Source: Phaseolus vulgaris | Taxonomy: Eukaryota > Streptophyta > Magnoliopsida > Fabales > Fabaceae | NCBI RefSeq assembly: GCF_000499845.2 | Contig: NC_023751.2 | Location: 11,261,564 to 11,325,563 of the forward strand | Length of the DNA stretch: 64,000 bases | Direction of reading: 5' to 3' | In this document: one piece after another, positions 1 through 11,699 of the stretch | Numbering within the stretch: position 1 is the stretch's first letter | Layout of the letters: each line of letters begins with the position of its first letter | The notes under the pieces: generated by a model | Told to the model about the DNA's origin: nothing | Databases searched by the model: none | The model's input: the letters and a program-made list of their open reading frames with translations, nothing else | Position numbers and translations under genes: made by a program

Positions 1-925
1 TTTACAGATCTATGATATGCTTATCGGAAATGCTTTAAAAGATTTTACACTTCATCAAATTGGTGAAGTATTCAAAACTATGGTATCAGATACGTGAAAC
101 AAATAAGATTATCTGTACTTTGTAGGTTTGAATACTTTATGGATACGTATTATTGAAATATTTTAGAGTATTGATATCAGATACAAGAAATACAAGAAGT
201 AAATTGTATCGGTGCTTCATAACAAAATGCTCAATCACATGAATTGTTATTGAGTGTCACAGAGTGGCAATAATATTATAATCTATGATATGCTCTGTAA
301 CAGGCAGTTAGGCAGATTTATCTTATATTGACGATAACGATGTCTTCAAGTCAAGGGAAAATAATTTGGGCCTATAGAAGCCCAAGTTAGATAAGTCGAT
401 AGCAAGTTCTTCCTGCACCCAATCATCTTTCAAATTTTCCAAAATTACCTTCTATTATGGATTTGAAAATCTGGAATTAAAAAAATCCTAAATGCAAAAA
501 ATACATTCTGGAAAGTGATTATTAGTTATGAGGTGAGGAATGATTAATGTTTATGCTATTAGTCATATTTTATTACAAAATAATGATATGCTTTGTTATG
601 GAAAGTGATTATTCCATAGATTTTTAAATATAAAAAAATAAAAGGTACATCATTAAGAATCAAAATGGAACACGATGGTATCATATAATGCTGAGGAATG
701 ATTATCTCAATATTTGTTTGGTAGGATTTTACTCATTTACCTATCGCATTGTGCAAGTAAATTTTATTTGCAATTAAGGCCGCTTGGAATGTTGAGATTT
801 GATCACTACCAGAAGAATCTGGTCGTACCTTTACCTTTCCTTTCTTCTCCCCCTTCTTCCGGAAAAGAAAAGGTGAATGATGTTGTTTAGTACTTATAAT
901 ATAACTCGTACCCTGGATTTTTCAG
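1..925. other. Intronic or 5' flanking sequence of the left-edge gene
   Basis: AT-rich sequence before the exon at 926. It is probably intron, because the exon at 926 begins directly after a polypyrimidine-AG acceptor. A fragment of a dispersed element lies at about 405-500. The first 75 bases are open in one frame after a TTTACAG and could be another exon, but the translation matches nothing I know and I do not call it. Confidence 0.4.
405..510. repeat. Fragment of a dispersed CTGCACC-ended small element
   Basis: The stretch starts with TTCTTCCTGCACCCAATC and continues into AT-rich sequence with the recurring words 'aaaattacc', 'tctggaa' and 'acattctgg'. The same order of words occurs in the elements at 20.2-21.1 kb. 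Only one end is present, so this is a decayed or truncated copy. Confidence 0.5.
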
Positions 926-1084
926 GTTTTGTCATTCAAATTAAATGTCGGGCACTTCCCTCATCTGGCTGATTTGGTGACCAGAATCAACTACAACTAT
1001 TTCTACATGTCTGCTAATGGAAATTTGATGACTGCCTCCAGTTCTGGAAGTGTTACTTCAAGGTTGGCGAAGCCCCCTGGGTAG
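926..1084 (+). CDS. C-terminal exon of a possible gamma-tubulin complex component (Spc97/Spc98-like)
   Basis: A TTTTTCAG acceptor at 918-925 is followed by 52 codons in frame and a TAG at 1082-1084. The encoded tail begins VLSFKLNVGHFPHLADLV, continues TRINYNYFYM and ends in a Ser/Thr-rich stretch. The pattern Pro-x-Leu-x-x-Leu-x-x-Arg-hydrophobic-x-Tyr/Phe-Asn-x-Tyr/Phe resembles the extreme C-terminus of gamma-tubulin complex proteins (GCP family), which nucleate microtubules. That assignment is inference from one short motif. The rest of the gene should lie to the left of the window. A 3' UTR probably runs to about 1330. An unrelated plant protein is possible. Confidence 0.45.
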   Translation, partial: VLSFKLNVGHFPHLADLVTRINYNYFYMSANGNLMTASSSGSVTSRLAKPPG

Positions 1085-1504
1085 AGCTTTTTGATATTAA
1101 GGTGATTTGTCAAAACTTTCATCTGAATATGCAAATAATTCTGCGCCTGCTTTCGTGTTGTAAGTATTTTAGAATATCCTCCATTTGCTTGATCTTTGAG
1201 CTTAGTTAAGGAGGACAATTGGAAGCTGTTGTAACCCGTGTTGCTGTAACTGCAGAGCCACTTGTCTGGCAGCCTGCATGAGTGTGCATAGCAAGATATA
1301 ATTTGTGTCCTTGTTATTGTCAGCTACGTAGGATCAACTCCTACTTTTTTGTCTCATTGTGTAAGCCCGAGTTCGGTGGGTTCTCTCTCTCTATATGTCA
1401 TGCTTGGTTTAATTTATTTTAGCTTATCAGATTTTAACAAGCTTTTGAAAATAATCTTTTAATCTTAGTAATCAATGTCTCTAGGATCCTAGCAAGGAAT
1501 TAAT

Positions 1505-1700
1505 AATAGAAAGTAAGGGTGGAAAAATAATCCAAATTACAAAATCCAATTCATAATTATTTAAATCCATATTAGTTTTAATCCATTTACATGGATTTAT
1601 TTCAAATCTAAATCCATATTTTTGGATTTTAAATCCAATCCATTTAATTGGATATGGATTAGATATAGATTTGATACATTTTTGGATTATCCAAATTGCA
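1505..1700. repeat. AT-rich repeat of inverted ATCCA/TGGAT words
   Basis: Short direct and inverted copies of 'aaatccaa', 'atccat', 'attggat' and 'atggatt' fill this stretch and could fold into imperfect hairpins. It abuts the GC-rich minisatellite on its right, so both may belong to one mobile element. No target-site duplication was identified. Confidence 0.5.
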
Positions 1701-1729
1701 TTTTGGGTAGGATTTTGACTTGACCCGAT

Positions 1730-2630
1730 CCAGGTTGAGCGAAGTCGGCCCAAGTTGAATCGAGTGAGTATGGGCCAAAGTCAAGCCAAGTCGTTTCGGC
1801 CCAAAGTTGAGCCAAATCAACCCTGGGCCAATTCGAGCTGAGTGGGCTAGAGCCCAAGTCGGTCTGAGCCGATGCAAGTCGATAGACTAGGCCTATGTCG
1901 ATATGAGTTGCCTCAGGACGATGTCAAATCGAGTGGGATGGGCTGAGTTGGTGTGGGTCGACATCAGCTCGAGCCGATGTGGAGTTGAGTCAGTCCAGGC
2001 CCATGTTGAGCCGATGAAGAGCCAAGTGGGCCCAGGACAATATCGAACCGAGAGGGCTCAGGGCCGATATCGATCCGAGTTGGCTCGAGTCAATGTAGAG
2101 TTGAGCCAGTCTAGGCCCATGTCGAGCTGAGTCTTCTGGGTCAGATATCGAGTCAAGCAGACCCAGTTTGATATCGCGACGATCGGGCAAGGGCTGATGT
2201 CGAGCCGAGCGGGCCCAGGTCAATGTTGAGCCAAGCAGGCTCGAGTCGATGTCGAACCGATCAGGACCGAGCCAATGTCGAGCCAAGCGAGCTCAATGGC
2301 CAACTGAGCGAACCCGAGCCAATATCAAGTTGAGAGGGGCCTTGGTCGATGTCGAGCCTGGCGGGTCCAGGTTGACGGTAAACCGAGCGAGAACGGGCCT
2401 ATGTCGAGCCGAGTGGGTCCTGGCCGATGGTGTGCCAAGCGGGCTCGAGCCGATGATGAATTGAGCAGGCCTCGGCCGACGTTGAGCCGAGTTGCCCTAG
2501 CTGATATCGAGCCCAACGGATCCTGATCGATGTTGAGTCGAGCAGGCCTAGGTCGATGACAAACCAAGCGGACTCGAACCTATGTCGAGTCGAGTGGGTC
2601 GGGCCAATGTTCAGCCGAGTTAGCGTAACA
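1730..2630. repeat. Degenerate 26-bp GC-rich minisatellite
   Basis: Units look like ATGTCGAGCCGAGCGGGCCC plus about six more bases. Unit starts at 2197, 2223, 2249 and 2275 are exactly 26 bases apart; 2296, 2322, 2349, 2375 and 2401 continue the period with small indels. Roughly thirty-odd diverged units fit the interval. The high GC content contrasts sharply with the AT-rich flanks. Open frames across it on both strands (for example 1990-2286 and 2325-2567 on the minus strand) result from the repeat lacking stops and are not genes. Confidence 0.85.
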
Positions 2631-2639
2631 CGATTTAAA

Positions 2640-4750
2640 GTCTAATATATCATTATTTTTGCCTTACGTTATTTGTTTTTCTACTTCTTAGTCACATGTA
2701 TTCAAAATAACATGTAAATATTAATAGAAATTAAAAGTCTATGAAATATTTGATGAGTTTGAATTTAAAAAAGTATAGCTATTACATTTTGCATATAGGT
2801 TCGAATTATACGAGTTGTTCATAAAGTTGGTCCAACTCAATCTAATTTATATATTATTTTAAAAGTATATTTTTTTAAAAATAATTATGTATTATATATT
2901 GACACAAGTTTTCAACTTAATATACAATATTTTTTTATATTAAATTTAATTGGTGTATTATGTTATAAGTAGGTTCATCTATTGTCTTGAAGGTTTTCAT
3001 ATCCTAACTTATGCCAACATAGTAATTACAAGTGGAAAAAATATATATTAATGGGTGTTTCAAAATCTTACTAGAATGGACATTCATATCCTCTATATCA
3101 TATTAGACTATAAGTATTAGATTGAGAGATTAAGGTTTAAGTTCAACTCAACTTCTCAAAACAAACTTATTTTTTATTTTTTATATGTTCTATTAGAGAG
3201 TGAATTTGAGTTTAACTTCACTCACAAAAGTAATTTATAAAGTGATATTTACATAATATATATATATATAAATTTATCTCTAATAGATACCATATCTCTA
3301 TTAGAAAAAAAATATCATAAAGTTTTAAAAATGAAAAAATTATCCTGGCTTAAGCGGATCTATTTGATTTCACGTGGAGTGTGGTGAATAAGTAACTAGT
3401 TAAATTCATCATCATACTCCCAATGTGTGGATCAATTAGTGCTACATACTCCTATTTAATAAATTGTTCTGCTTCAAGTCCTTGGAATATAACTATTAAA
3501 TATTTTTGAGAAATTTTTGTTACATTCTTTTCCATAAAAAATGTGATTTAGAAAAAAATCATGTTTCTACTTATATTACGATGATAAAAAAAATTGGAAA
3601 AAATATTTTTGTTTAACGATTATCAATATAAAAGACGAAAGGTTAACCATCCAAGTTTTACAAACAAATTATTCTTGGTTATAGTTTAGTATCCAAATCT
3701 TCTTTTATGCATATTTACCATCACTTTCTAAAAAGTTACAAATTTTACTATTATACTGATAACAAATTCATATTTATAAAAAACTAATGATAAAACAACG
3801 TAGATTTATACACATTAACACTTTGTTGCATATTTAACAAGTAGATAAAATATGCTAAGATTTGAAAAACTATGATAATAAAAGGTGTGAACAAAAATAA
3901 AACAACACAATTTATAAAATAATAATATATAACAATATTTAAAGAGATTATATATTTTTTATGCATACAATTTTTTATAATTTTACCCTTTAAATAACTA
4001 TTTTTTAAATTCAAATAACTATTCTCAATAAAGAAACCTATACAATTAAAAATAATAATTATTTTAATAAAAAATTATAATTTAATAATACTTTTTTATT
4101 TCAATAATTATAATAATAATAATATTATTTTCAAAAGAAAAAAGTTAACACATATTTAAGCGTATGTGTTGTTAATAATAATAGTAATAAAAAGTGAGAA
4201 AATGTCCTGGTAAGACAAAATCACAAGGCTGAGAGATGTTGCTTGACCTTTGAGGTTGTAACTGATCAACGGTTACCAACCCTTAGAATATAAGTGTCAA
4301 AAGAAAACAAAAGGTCCAAGAAAGAGACTGAAAAGACTGCTTTGGTAGTTTCTGCAATATTACCAAACTGCTTCTGGATACCCTTTCACCTCATAACCAT
4401 CCACGCTACCAAATTCTATTTCTACATCACTTTCTTCTTCTAACTGCATTTTTTTTCCAATTTTTTACCTAACACCAGTAATATAAAACACTCTCAGGTA
4501 TCTCCTCCGAGAGTTGAGATCTTTTAAACTTTAACAATCAATAAAAATAATAATAATAATAAGTGAGCAGAGTCAATTATGGTACATGGACTTCGAATTC
4601 TAAGTATGAAAATGCTCGAGATTCCAACATTTTCAGTTGGGTGAACATGCTCTGGAACAAAGTCTTTATTTGAAGTCATACTTGCCGAGTGCGTAACTAC
4701 CAGAATTGAATAGAATTTGGAAGCCAACACTGGTTGATTATTGTCGAATG
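2640..4750. other. AT-rich intergenic region
   Basis: No coding region is supported. A short TA run lies at about 3254-3271, and 3090-3310 contains 'ctctattag/ctaatagag'-type inverted words that may be an old small transposon. The open frame at 3784-4014 (-) is low-complexity AT sequence. Confidence 0.6.
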
Positions 4751-4754
4751 ATGT

Positions 4755-4763
4755 TATATAAAC
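4755..4763 (+). promoter_or_regulatory. TATA box of the phytocyanin-like gene
   Basis: TATATAAAC lies about 50 bases before the ATG at 4809. Transcription would then start near 4785-4790 with a 5' leader of about 20-25 bases. Confidence 0.6.
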
Positions 4764-4808
4764 CCATAGTATTAGTACCACCGAATCATATCAGACACAG
4801 CGAAGAAC

Positions 4809-5325
4809 ATGGATTTCAGTAGCAGTAGAATTTTGGCACAAGGTGTATTTGTCCTCCTTGTGCTTTCGAGCGTGGCTGAGGGGACAGAGCCCAGAACCAT
4901 TTTGGTTGGAGACTCCGAAGGTTGGCGTGCGGGCACCAACTACACGCAATGGGCCATTCAAAATAGCCCCTTCCACATAAACGACACATTGGGTAAGTCA
5001 ATAAATGAAAATCCAATTTGTGTAAATATAGTTATGTTATGTATTGATTGATGGGTTGGTTTTTTTGGGAGGTGAAGTGTTCAAGTATCCCCCACCAGGA
5101 AATTCGACGGTTACGCAGAGCGTGTACTTGCTCCCCGACTTGTGGAGCTACATAACGTGCGAATTCCGAGGAGCAAAGGTGTTGGGGAACGCAAGCGAAG
5201 GACGTGACGAGGGGTTTAAGGTTGCGCTGACTGAGTTGAAATCATATTACTTTGCCTCTGCAGAAGGCAACTCTTATGACTGCCTTGCTGGTCTCACCAA
5301 GTTCACCGCTGTTCCATCCTCTTAG
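4809..5325 (+). CDS. Phytocyanin-like (cupredoxin-fold) secreted protein, copper ligands substituted
   Basis: There are two exons, 4809-4992 and 5078-5325, joined across a GTAAGT...GAAG intron of 85 bases, giving 143 residues. The intron interrupts the Val codon in DTL-V-FKY, a usual phytocyanin position. Residues 1 to about 25 are a signal peptide. The plastocyanin-like domain covers about 30-140, with conserved Gly-Trp near 38-39, the 'LVFKY' strand at 61-65 and 'YLLP' at 78-81. Cys89 and Cys130 are kept and should form the family disulfide. The four copper-ligand positions appear changed: His to Gln75, Cys to Ser122, His to Asp129 and Met/Gln to Leu134. The protein ends just after the domain, with no Pro-rich spacer or GPI-anchor tail. 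It probably acts in the apoplast and should not bind type-1 copper. The family is confident; the role is unknown. Confidence 0.9.
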
Positions 5326-5373
5326 CTCAATTCCACTTTTCACCACCAAATCAAATTTCATCACTTTCTCTTC

Positions 5374-5395
5374 TTTTAATAAAATTAAACTGCAT
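5374..5395 (+). terminator. Likely polyadenylation signal of the phytocyanin-like gene
   Basis: AATAAA within 'ttttaataaaattaaac' lies about 50 bases after the TAG at 5323-5325, followed by T/G-rich sequence. Confidence 0.45.
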
Positions 5396-5399
5396 TATG

Positions 5400-6590
5400 T
5401 GTTATGCGTTCAAAGCCCGTCACACTTTACTGTGGCCCATTGTTCTCGGCTCGGCCTGTCATAGGCCCAAATAACAATATTCTTCCTATTCCACTTTTTC
5501 TGATGTTTAACGTTTTCACGTTCATATTTAAAATGAATTAATATTAATAACATTTAATAGAAAAATGTTAACCATACTTATTATTATTGACTAAAATTTA
5601 TTAAAAATGGATTAACTGAAAGAAGCGATAAGTATTAAAGATTTATTCACACATTTTAGATTCCAGAATTTATTTCTTTTATTTACTCCAAACCTATTTT
5701 AACTGAAATAAATTCGTAGAATTAAGGTTATAACTTATATATAAGCTTAAAGAAAAAGAAAGTTATAGTTGGACACTAAAAGAAGCTATAAGTAAATCTT
5801 GGATGCAAGTTAAACCAGTGGCCCCTCCACTACATATTCTATTCCTTCTGCTTCTGCTGCTGCCTTTTAAATGCTTTACCAAGTTTGTCTATTTTTGTAG
5901 AATCATAGGCTTCATCATCCATAATCAACTACTTCAGAAATCAATAATATACCACATTATACCTCAGCTTTTGGCTGCACAGATGTTGCGTACCCACATT
6001 CTCATCATCTTCTAATATACAAATATCTTTCTTATTATTCATCTTATTTTAATCAAAACGATACTATTTTTAAAGGGTGTAATTAAAACAATCAAGTCAA
6101 GAAAAAACAAGGTCAGGTGTGTTTTAGGTTTCTTCATTCTTACTAAATATTACTTCTTTATTTTTTATTATGTTTTAAAAATGACATGGTTTTTGCTTTC
6201 AAATTGTTTTTAATATATAACTAGTGAAATTTGTTTGTTTTTATAGAATTTAGAATGTTAAGGTGGGAAAGAAAGGTATAGCGGTTGTAAGAAAATCCAA
6301 TACCTAAAATGGATAAACACGCCGTTTTAAAATATGAAAACTAAGATTACATTTTGGCTGCAATTTTAAGACGTCAAACATATTTTACCTTCAAAAACTG
6401 TTTCAAAAAATTTATTATTACTTATATTAAGATATAATTTTTTTCTATTTTTTGATCTATAATAAAGACCGAAAAAAATAATTTTAGAGTATAACTAATA
6501 CAATTAAAATGAAATTTGAATATTCTATTATTAAAGTGAAAAGTATATATAAAAAAAAATCATTTATTCAAGTTTCATTTCAAAAGAACT
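5400..6590. other. Intergenic region, no gene seen
   Basis: AT-rich sequence. The open frame at 5803-6015 (+) begins with a hydrophobic Leu-rich run but has no recognisable domain, and its base composition is like the surroundings. I do not call it. Confidence 0.5.
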
Positions 6591-8280
6591 ATGATCTCTC
6601 TAAAAACTCCATTTTCCTTTTCTTTGTCTTTTCTCTAAGATTTTAACTTCCTCGCTCAACAGATCAACGATCGAAATTTGTCGTTGAACTCCTAGTAGTA
6701 AACTCTATAAGATTGCTCGATCAAAATCTCAAATAAAGTAAGTTCATTTTGACTCTTTTTCCTTTGAGTTAGTTTTGATATGATTATATTTGTCTTTAGT
6801 TTAAGCTTGCATGTGATATTTTTATCTTTAGAATTAGTTTATGTTAACTCAGGGTCCTAGTGATTTTGTTAGATTTTTTATCAGGACTCTATGATGTAGG
6901 TTAAGTTAAACTTGAACAATTATAGGATTTGGAGCTCTTAATGAGCATTTGCTCAAAATCAGGTAAGGGAAGGTAGCTTTAAATTTCCAATAAAACCCTA
7001 GGCTAGAAAATCTAGATGTGGGGGTGACGTGGTTACCAGTTCCAAATTCTGTTTGAAGGATTGATTGTTTATGAACAATGCATGGTATTGTTTGAAATAT
7101 AATGTGAATATGTTGATTTTGATATGGATGATTTATGGTAGATGTTTTTGTTTGAATCGAAAAATTTGGTGTATTTATATAGTTGATACTGTGTAAGTTA
7201 CTTTAGAAGTGAATGAGCTGTTAAAATTGTTTTTGTTTGATTATGAATGAGGAAACTAGGCAGAATTATGCAGATTTTTCTGCATATCTCACTCAAATGA
7301 GATAACTCTCATCCAAGTGAGAATAAAATGAAAAGATGGGGTGTTATTGGATCCGTTTTCACCTAAGCGAGAAGGAATATCGCTCAGGTGAGACTTGAGA
7401 TGAAATTTTAAGTGCTCTCATATTCAATCTCGCTTGAGCAAGACCTATTCTCGCGCCAAGCAATATGATTTTCACTAAAGCTAGACTCTGTAAAAAATAA
7501 AAACAAAAAACTTAAAATTTATATTTTTGCTTTTGAAACTCTGGTTTATTATTGTTTAATTTTTTTCAATGAAAATTATAAATTTTATTTAAAATTATGG
7601 ATAAAGGAACTTAGTTATGTGTTTAAGTGAATTTTGAGATATATTTAGATTGTTTAGAAAGTTTAAAATATAGTAAGATTGAATGGTGTATTGATGTGTT
7701 AAATGAAGTATGCAATGATGTGAAAGTGTGATCAAAATATAGTATTTTCAGGAAACAAAATATTGTGTTAAGATTGTTATTTGGGTGTATTGATTTGTTA
7801 AGTCCCGTTAATGAGACGATCCTAACTCTATTGATATAATGAAATCACATAGATGAAGTTATTCAGTTGATGAAAGTCAAAGGAGGTTCATATGACTTGG
7901 GTTACGATTTCAAATATAATATGGTCTTTCAGGTCATATGAATCTACCATGTCATATGAGATGATGATTTGTTTATGCGCATGGATGTGTGGATTCACAA
8001 CGAGTAGCATGACAGGGTGCAGATCTCACGATGCTAATTTCAATACCCGAGTCTTCTGGAAGTCGACATTCGTAAGACACTTATTGGGGAAATGTTTAAT
8101 TCAAAAAATATTTGTTGGATTTCTGATAATTTTAGCATGGCTCTAACACAATTTTGAAAAGGATAAATACAATAATTTGTTATTGCTCCTCACAGATTCT
8201 TGCAAGTTAGAAAAATTATTATCCGCTGCTTATTGTTCTTGTTGAGTTATTATTTTTATTGTGTTGAATTTCCCATTAAC
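6590..8280. mobile_element. Possible decayed LTR of a retrotransposon
   Basis: This stretch is less AT-rich than its flanks and has no long open frame. It contains repeated 'gcgaga/tctcgc'-type words around 7360-7470 (for example 'aagcgagaagg' and 'atctcgcttgagc'), a feature I associate with legume LTR sequences. Around 7800-8100 lie 'aatgagacgatcc' and 'gcatgacagggtgcag', also LTR-like. I found neither clear TG...CA ends with a target duplication nor any gag-pol sequence, so the boundaries are approximate and the call is weak. Confidence 0.3.
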
Positions 8281-8960
8281 TTGTGCACATAAATATTTAT
8301 TGTCAATTTATATAATTATATAATATGTAGATTTGTATCCTCATGTTCTACATTTTAGATATTATACGTATCTCCGTATACCTGATGTGTCCGTGTCGTG
8401 TCAATGTTCGTATCAATATCTGTGTTACATAGATAAAAAAAGAGAAAACAACATATTCTCAAGTTCTTTGTCGCTTTGGTGACCACCTCTTCACTTCTAG
8501 CTTAAAATCATAATGAACACTCTTTAAATGGTATGGAGTTACATAATACCCAGTTAGCATTTTCCTTAAAGAAAGGTTAAAGAAATTTATTTTATTTATT
8601 TATTGGTGTTAATAGTTACATTAATAAATTTTTTTATATGTTCATTCAATTACTTTTTATAATATATTCGTGTATTGTGTTTTGTAAGTAGACATCAATT
8701 TTAAAAGTTAAAAAATGATAAAAGCTTATATAAGAATTAACAAGACAACATAATTACTGTGTTTTTATTAAGTTGAATTTCTTTTCTCCGTTTAATACTT
8801 TTAAAAAAGTTAGTTTTATTATTATTACGTTTAATTTTTACTTTTATTTTTTATTAGTTGCAAATATTCTTGTAAGAATGGTATTGAGTTGTTTTATCTA
8901 TTTAATTTGTTAATATTGTTATTTTATTTTATTTTTTACATCTCGTACAGTGCATGGATA

Positions 8961-8962
<2 letters not shown>

Positions 8963-9015
<53 letters not shown>
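8963..9015. repeat. (TA)n microsatellite
   Basis: An uninterrupted TA run of about 53 bases. Confidence 0.95.
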
Positions 9016-9018
<3 letters not shown>

Positions 9019-10800
9019 GAAACGTTTTTCAAAATCTGCGGCATTTCACTTAAAAAATATATTTTACTGTAAACGAAAACAAAGAGATGTTATAACCAAC
9101 AATTGAATAAGACCAAAAGTTTAAATTATTTTTACTTCAAATTTAATATGTTAAATCATGTCCAAATATAAAGTGAAACCGGGTAATAAAATATTCATAG
9201 GCTTACTCATCTGAGTAATTTTTCTTTAATTTTTTTAAAAATGCTAACAACTCACTATTCATTATAAGCTAAAATCTATTAAAAACTACAAAATTATGAA
9301 AACAGCTCACTAAATATAAAGTAAGTCGTATAAAAAATTGTTATTTAAGTGCATCAAGTGTGTTCCCTTGTTTTTTTATGTATATGGAATAAAGATTGAA
9401 CCAATAGACACTCTTATTCACCGAAATCAAAATTAGAATAGAAAAACTTGGACAAAAACTAGAAAAAAAAATATGAAATTGTTTTGAATAGTATTTTAAA
9501 ATTTTGACCAAAGTGATGATACCTAAAAATAGATCACGTATCACATACTTAACTAAACAAGTCTGTATAAAAAATAGTCCATCAACTAGAAAAGAAGTCA
9601 AATTTGGGAAATCAGTAAAATAACGTCAAAACGGGCAAAAGCTCAGTTCACAACACGTGGGTGAAAAAAAGTTGAATGCAATGTCATTTTGAATTTTTTT
9701 TCTTAAGAAAAATTATCTTCAAATATGCCGTTTTAATTTGTATTCTACTTGTATACTTGTTAATAAATATTGTTGGGTATTGATTAAATCTAAACACAAG
9801 ATATATTTTTTTAAAATTAAGTTGGTTAGAACGTTAAAAAGTAATTTATTTGTAATATTCAGTGTTATTAAGTAACGATATTATGTTTAAATGTTAGTTT
9901 ATATTATCTACTTTTCATGTCATTGGTTAAAAAATAACATTGATTTTTTACCATGGTTCAATGGAGATTAGGTTATTAAATCTTGAATTAATTTCTTAAC
10001 AAGCTTAGTGTGATGAATTTAACAAGCTTACTGATTTCTTAACAAGCTTAGTACTGCGTATATTTTAACTACTTTTATTTTACTTTGTATGCAATGAATT
10101 ATATATGCGATTTTGAGTTATAGGTGTGTATCTATAAATAGGAAATAGGAAATAGGATATTTCGTTTGGGGAAATTGTAGAAACTGTGTCATCTGATTCT
10201 CTGGATTTTGTATTAATAATTCTGTGTAAGAAACTCGTAAATGACAGCAGCAGAATGCCATGAGTAGCTTGGGTTCAGAATGTTAATAAAAGACAAGCCT
10301 TTTCATTAATTTGAATAGGAACAAGGAGAATTACAAGTTATGAAAATAGAAAGCGTGTATTGATAACGACAAAATCAGATTCTGCTCCTTTCATATTTTA
10401 TTTCGGGATAATACATGCATTTCCCATTCATTCCTCATTTATGACTTACCTCCCCGTGACCTGGAATTCCTTAAAACAATTGCGTTGCAGTGTGGACTCA
10501 ATAGGAAACTCTGAATAAGACTAAATGTATATCCATTACCAAACACAAAACCTATCTTGTTAAAAACTTTTTTAATCCTCAACTATTATCGTATGTACTT
10601 TTGCTTCTTTTTATTTGTCCAAGGTGTGGGACTTTGTACTTAATTCTTACCCATAACAAATGCAACTGACCCAGTTGCCACCTTCTACCATCTCACTACA
10701 ATCTTTAGACATTCCACCCAGTAAGCCAAATTCACAAACATATACGTTAGATTTCCCCGCAAATATAATAAACAGCGAGGTTTCTAAAATAAAATAGTTT
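9016..10800. other. AT-rich intergenic region
   Basis: No gene supported. 'aacaagctta' occurs at 9999, 10021 and 10042, and 'ggaaatagga' is tandemly repeated at 10140-10155. The sequence close to the MYB stop (10800-10914) is probably its 3' UTR. Confidence 0.5.
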
Positions 10801-10914
10801 GAAACGGAAGAGAAAAGTGGTGAAGCCAGAAGAGTTTAATTCCCTGATCCGTAAAATCAAATTGAACAGCAGTATACTGGAAAGAGAAAGAGACAAAAAA
10901 CAATTATGATTCAT

Positions 10915-11589
10915 TTAATGAAAGTTCGAGTTATCAGAAAAACTGGAAGACACATATTCCCTCACTTCTCTCGCGATCACATCTCTCATCATATCCCAAA
11001 ACCCCGCCGGCGCATTCTCCGGCGAAGCCCGGTGGTCCAGCACGGCGTCCTCGGCCACGGAAGCGTTAGAGATACCGGGGGGAGCGAGAGTCAACGCGGT
11101 CAACGGGTCATCCTCGAAGGAGCGAGAAGGAGCAGAAGAAGTGGCTCCTTCGCTGCTGGCATTATTATTAACATTAATGTCAAGAAGAGCCTTGGCCCTG
11201 CGCTTGAGCGTGGAGTTCCAGTGGTTCTTGACGGCGTTATCGGTTCGGCCCGGTAGCAAACGGGCAATGGTGGCCCACCTGTTACCATACTGGGCGTGGG
11301 CGGCGATGATGGTGTCGTCCTCTTGGGGAGAGAAGGGGCGGTGCTGGACGGTGGGGCTGAGCTGGTTGCACCAGCGCAGGCGGCAGGACTTGCCAGACCT
11401 CCCCTTAATGTAGCGGCTGATGAGGGACCAGTTCCGGGGTCCGTATCGGTCGACGAGGCGGGTGAGGATCCGATCCTCCTCGGCGCTCCATGGGCCTTTG
11501 ATTCTGTGGGGGTTGTTGTGGTTGGAGTCGGAAGAGGAAGAGTCAGAGGAAGAAGAGGCGGTGGAGGAGGTTCTGTTGAAAGCTTCCAT
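10915..11589 (-). CDS. R2R3-MYB transcription factor, subgroup-22-like (MYB44/70/73/77 type)
   Basis: A single-exon nuclear DNA-binding regulator of 224 residues. A Ser-rich N-terminus (8-22) precedes repeat R2 (about 31-80, Trp34, Trp54, Trp73) and repeat R3 (about 83-131, Phe86, Trp105, Trp124). The words [15 protein letters not shown] (R2) and [17 protein letters not shown] (R3) are typical of the MYB44/70/73/77 group, and lack of introns also fits that group. After the repeats, '[12 protein letters not shown]' (161-172) resembles the group's 'LSLSLPG' EAR-like element, but the LxLxL core is changed. '[17 protein letters not shown]' (197-213) matches the C-terminal EVR motif. Members act in stress and hormone (ABA, auxin) responses. 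The exact orthologue is not determined. Long antisense and other-frame openings here reflect the GC-rich coding sequence. Confidence 0.93.
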   Translation of the reverse strand: MEAFNRTSSTASSSSDSSSSDSNHNNPHRIKGPWSAEEDRILTRLVDRYGPRNWSLISRYIKGRSGKSCRLRWCNQLSPTVQHRPFSPQEDDTIIAAHAQYGNRWATIARLLPGRTDNAVKNHWNSTLKRRAKALLDINVNNNASSEGATSSAPSRSFEDDPLTALTLAPPGISNASVAEDAVLDHRASPENAPAGFWDMMRDVIAREVREYVSSSFSDNSNFH

Positions 11590-11674
11590 TGAGTTGAGTG
11601 AAAATATGTTATTATGGCGTAATGGGAGAAAGGAGAGAAAGGAGGAGAGGGAGTGTTGTTGTTGAGTTGGTTGG

Positions 11675-11684
11675 GTTTATATAC
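11675..11684 (-). promoter_or_regulatory. TATA box of the MYB gene
   Basis: Read on the minus strand this is GTATATAAAC, about 90 bases upstream of the ATG. The 5' leader would be about 60 bases. Confidence 0.55.
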
Positions 11685-11699
11685 GGAGATAGAAGTGAA

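Noticed and set aside
1..75. Open segment after TTTACAG that could be an upstream exon of the left-edge gene
   Set aside because: The translation is unrecognised, and part of it ('atctatgatatgct') recurs nearby at 282-295, more like a repeat than an exon.
1990..2567. Open frames of 71-98 codons across the minisatellite on both strands
   Set aside because: They are produced by the stop-poor 26-bp repeat. The translations are repetitive with no known domain.
5803..6015. 70-codon open frame beginning with a hydrophobic Leu-rich run, resembling a small secreted peptide
   Set aside because: No TATA box or good start context, no domain after the hydrophobic run, and composition matches the AT-rich spacer.
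8963..9015. TA runs considered as promoters
   Set aside because: They are simple dinucleotide repeats far from any supported start codon, here and at the other microsatellites.
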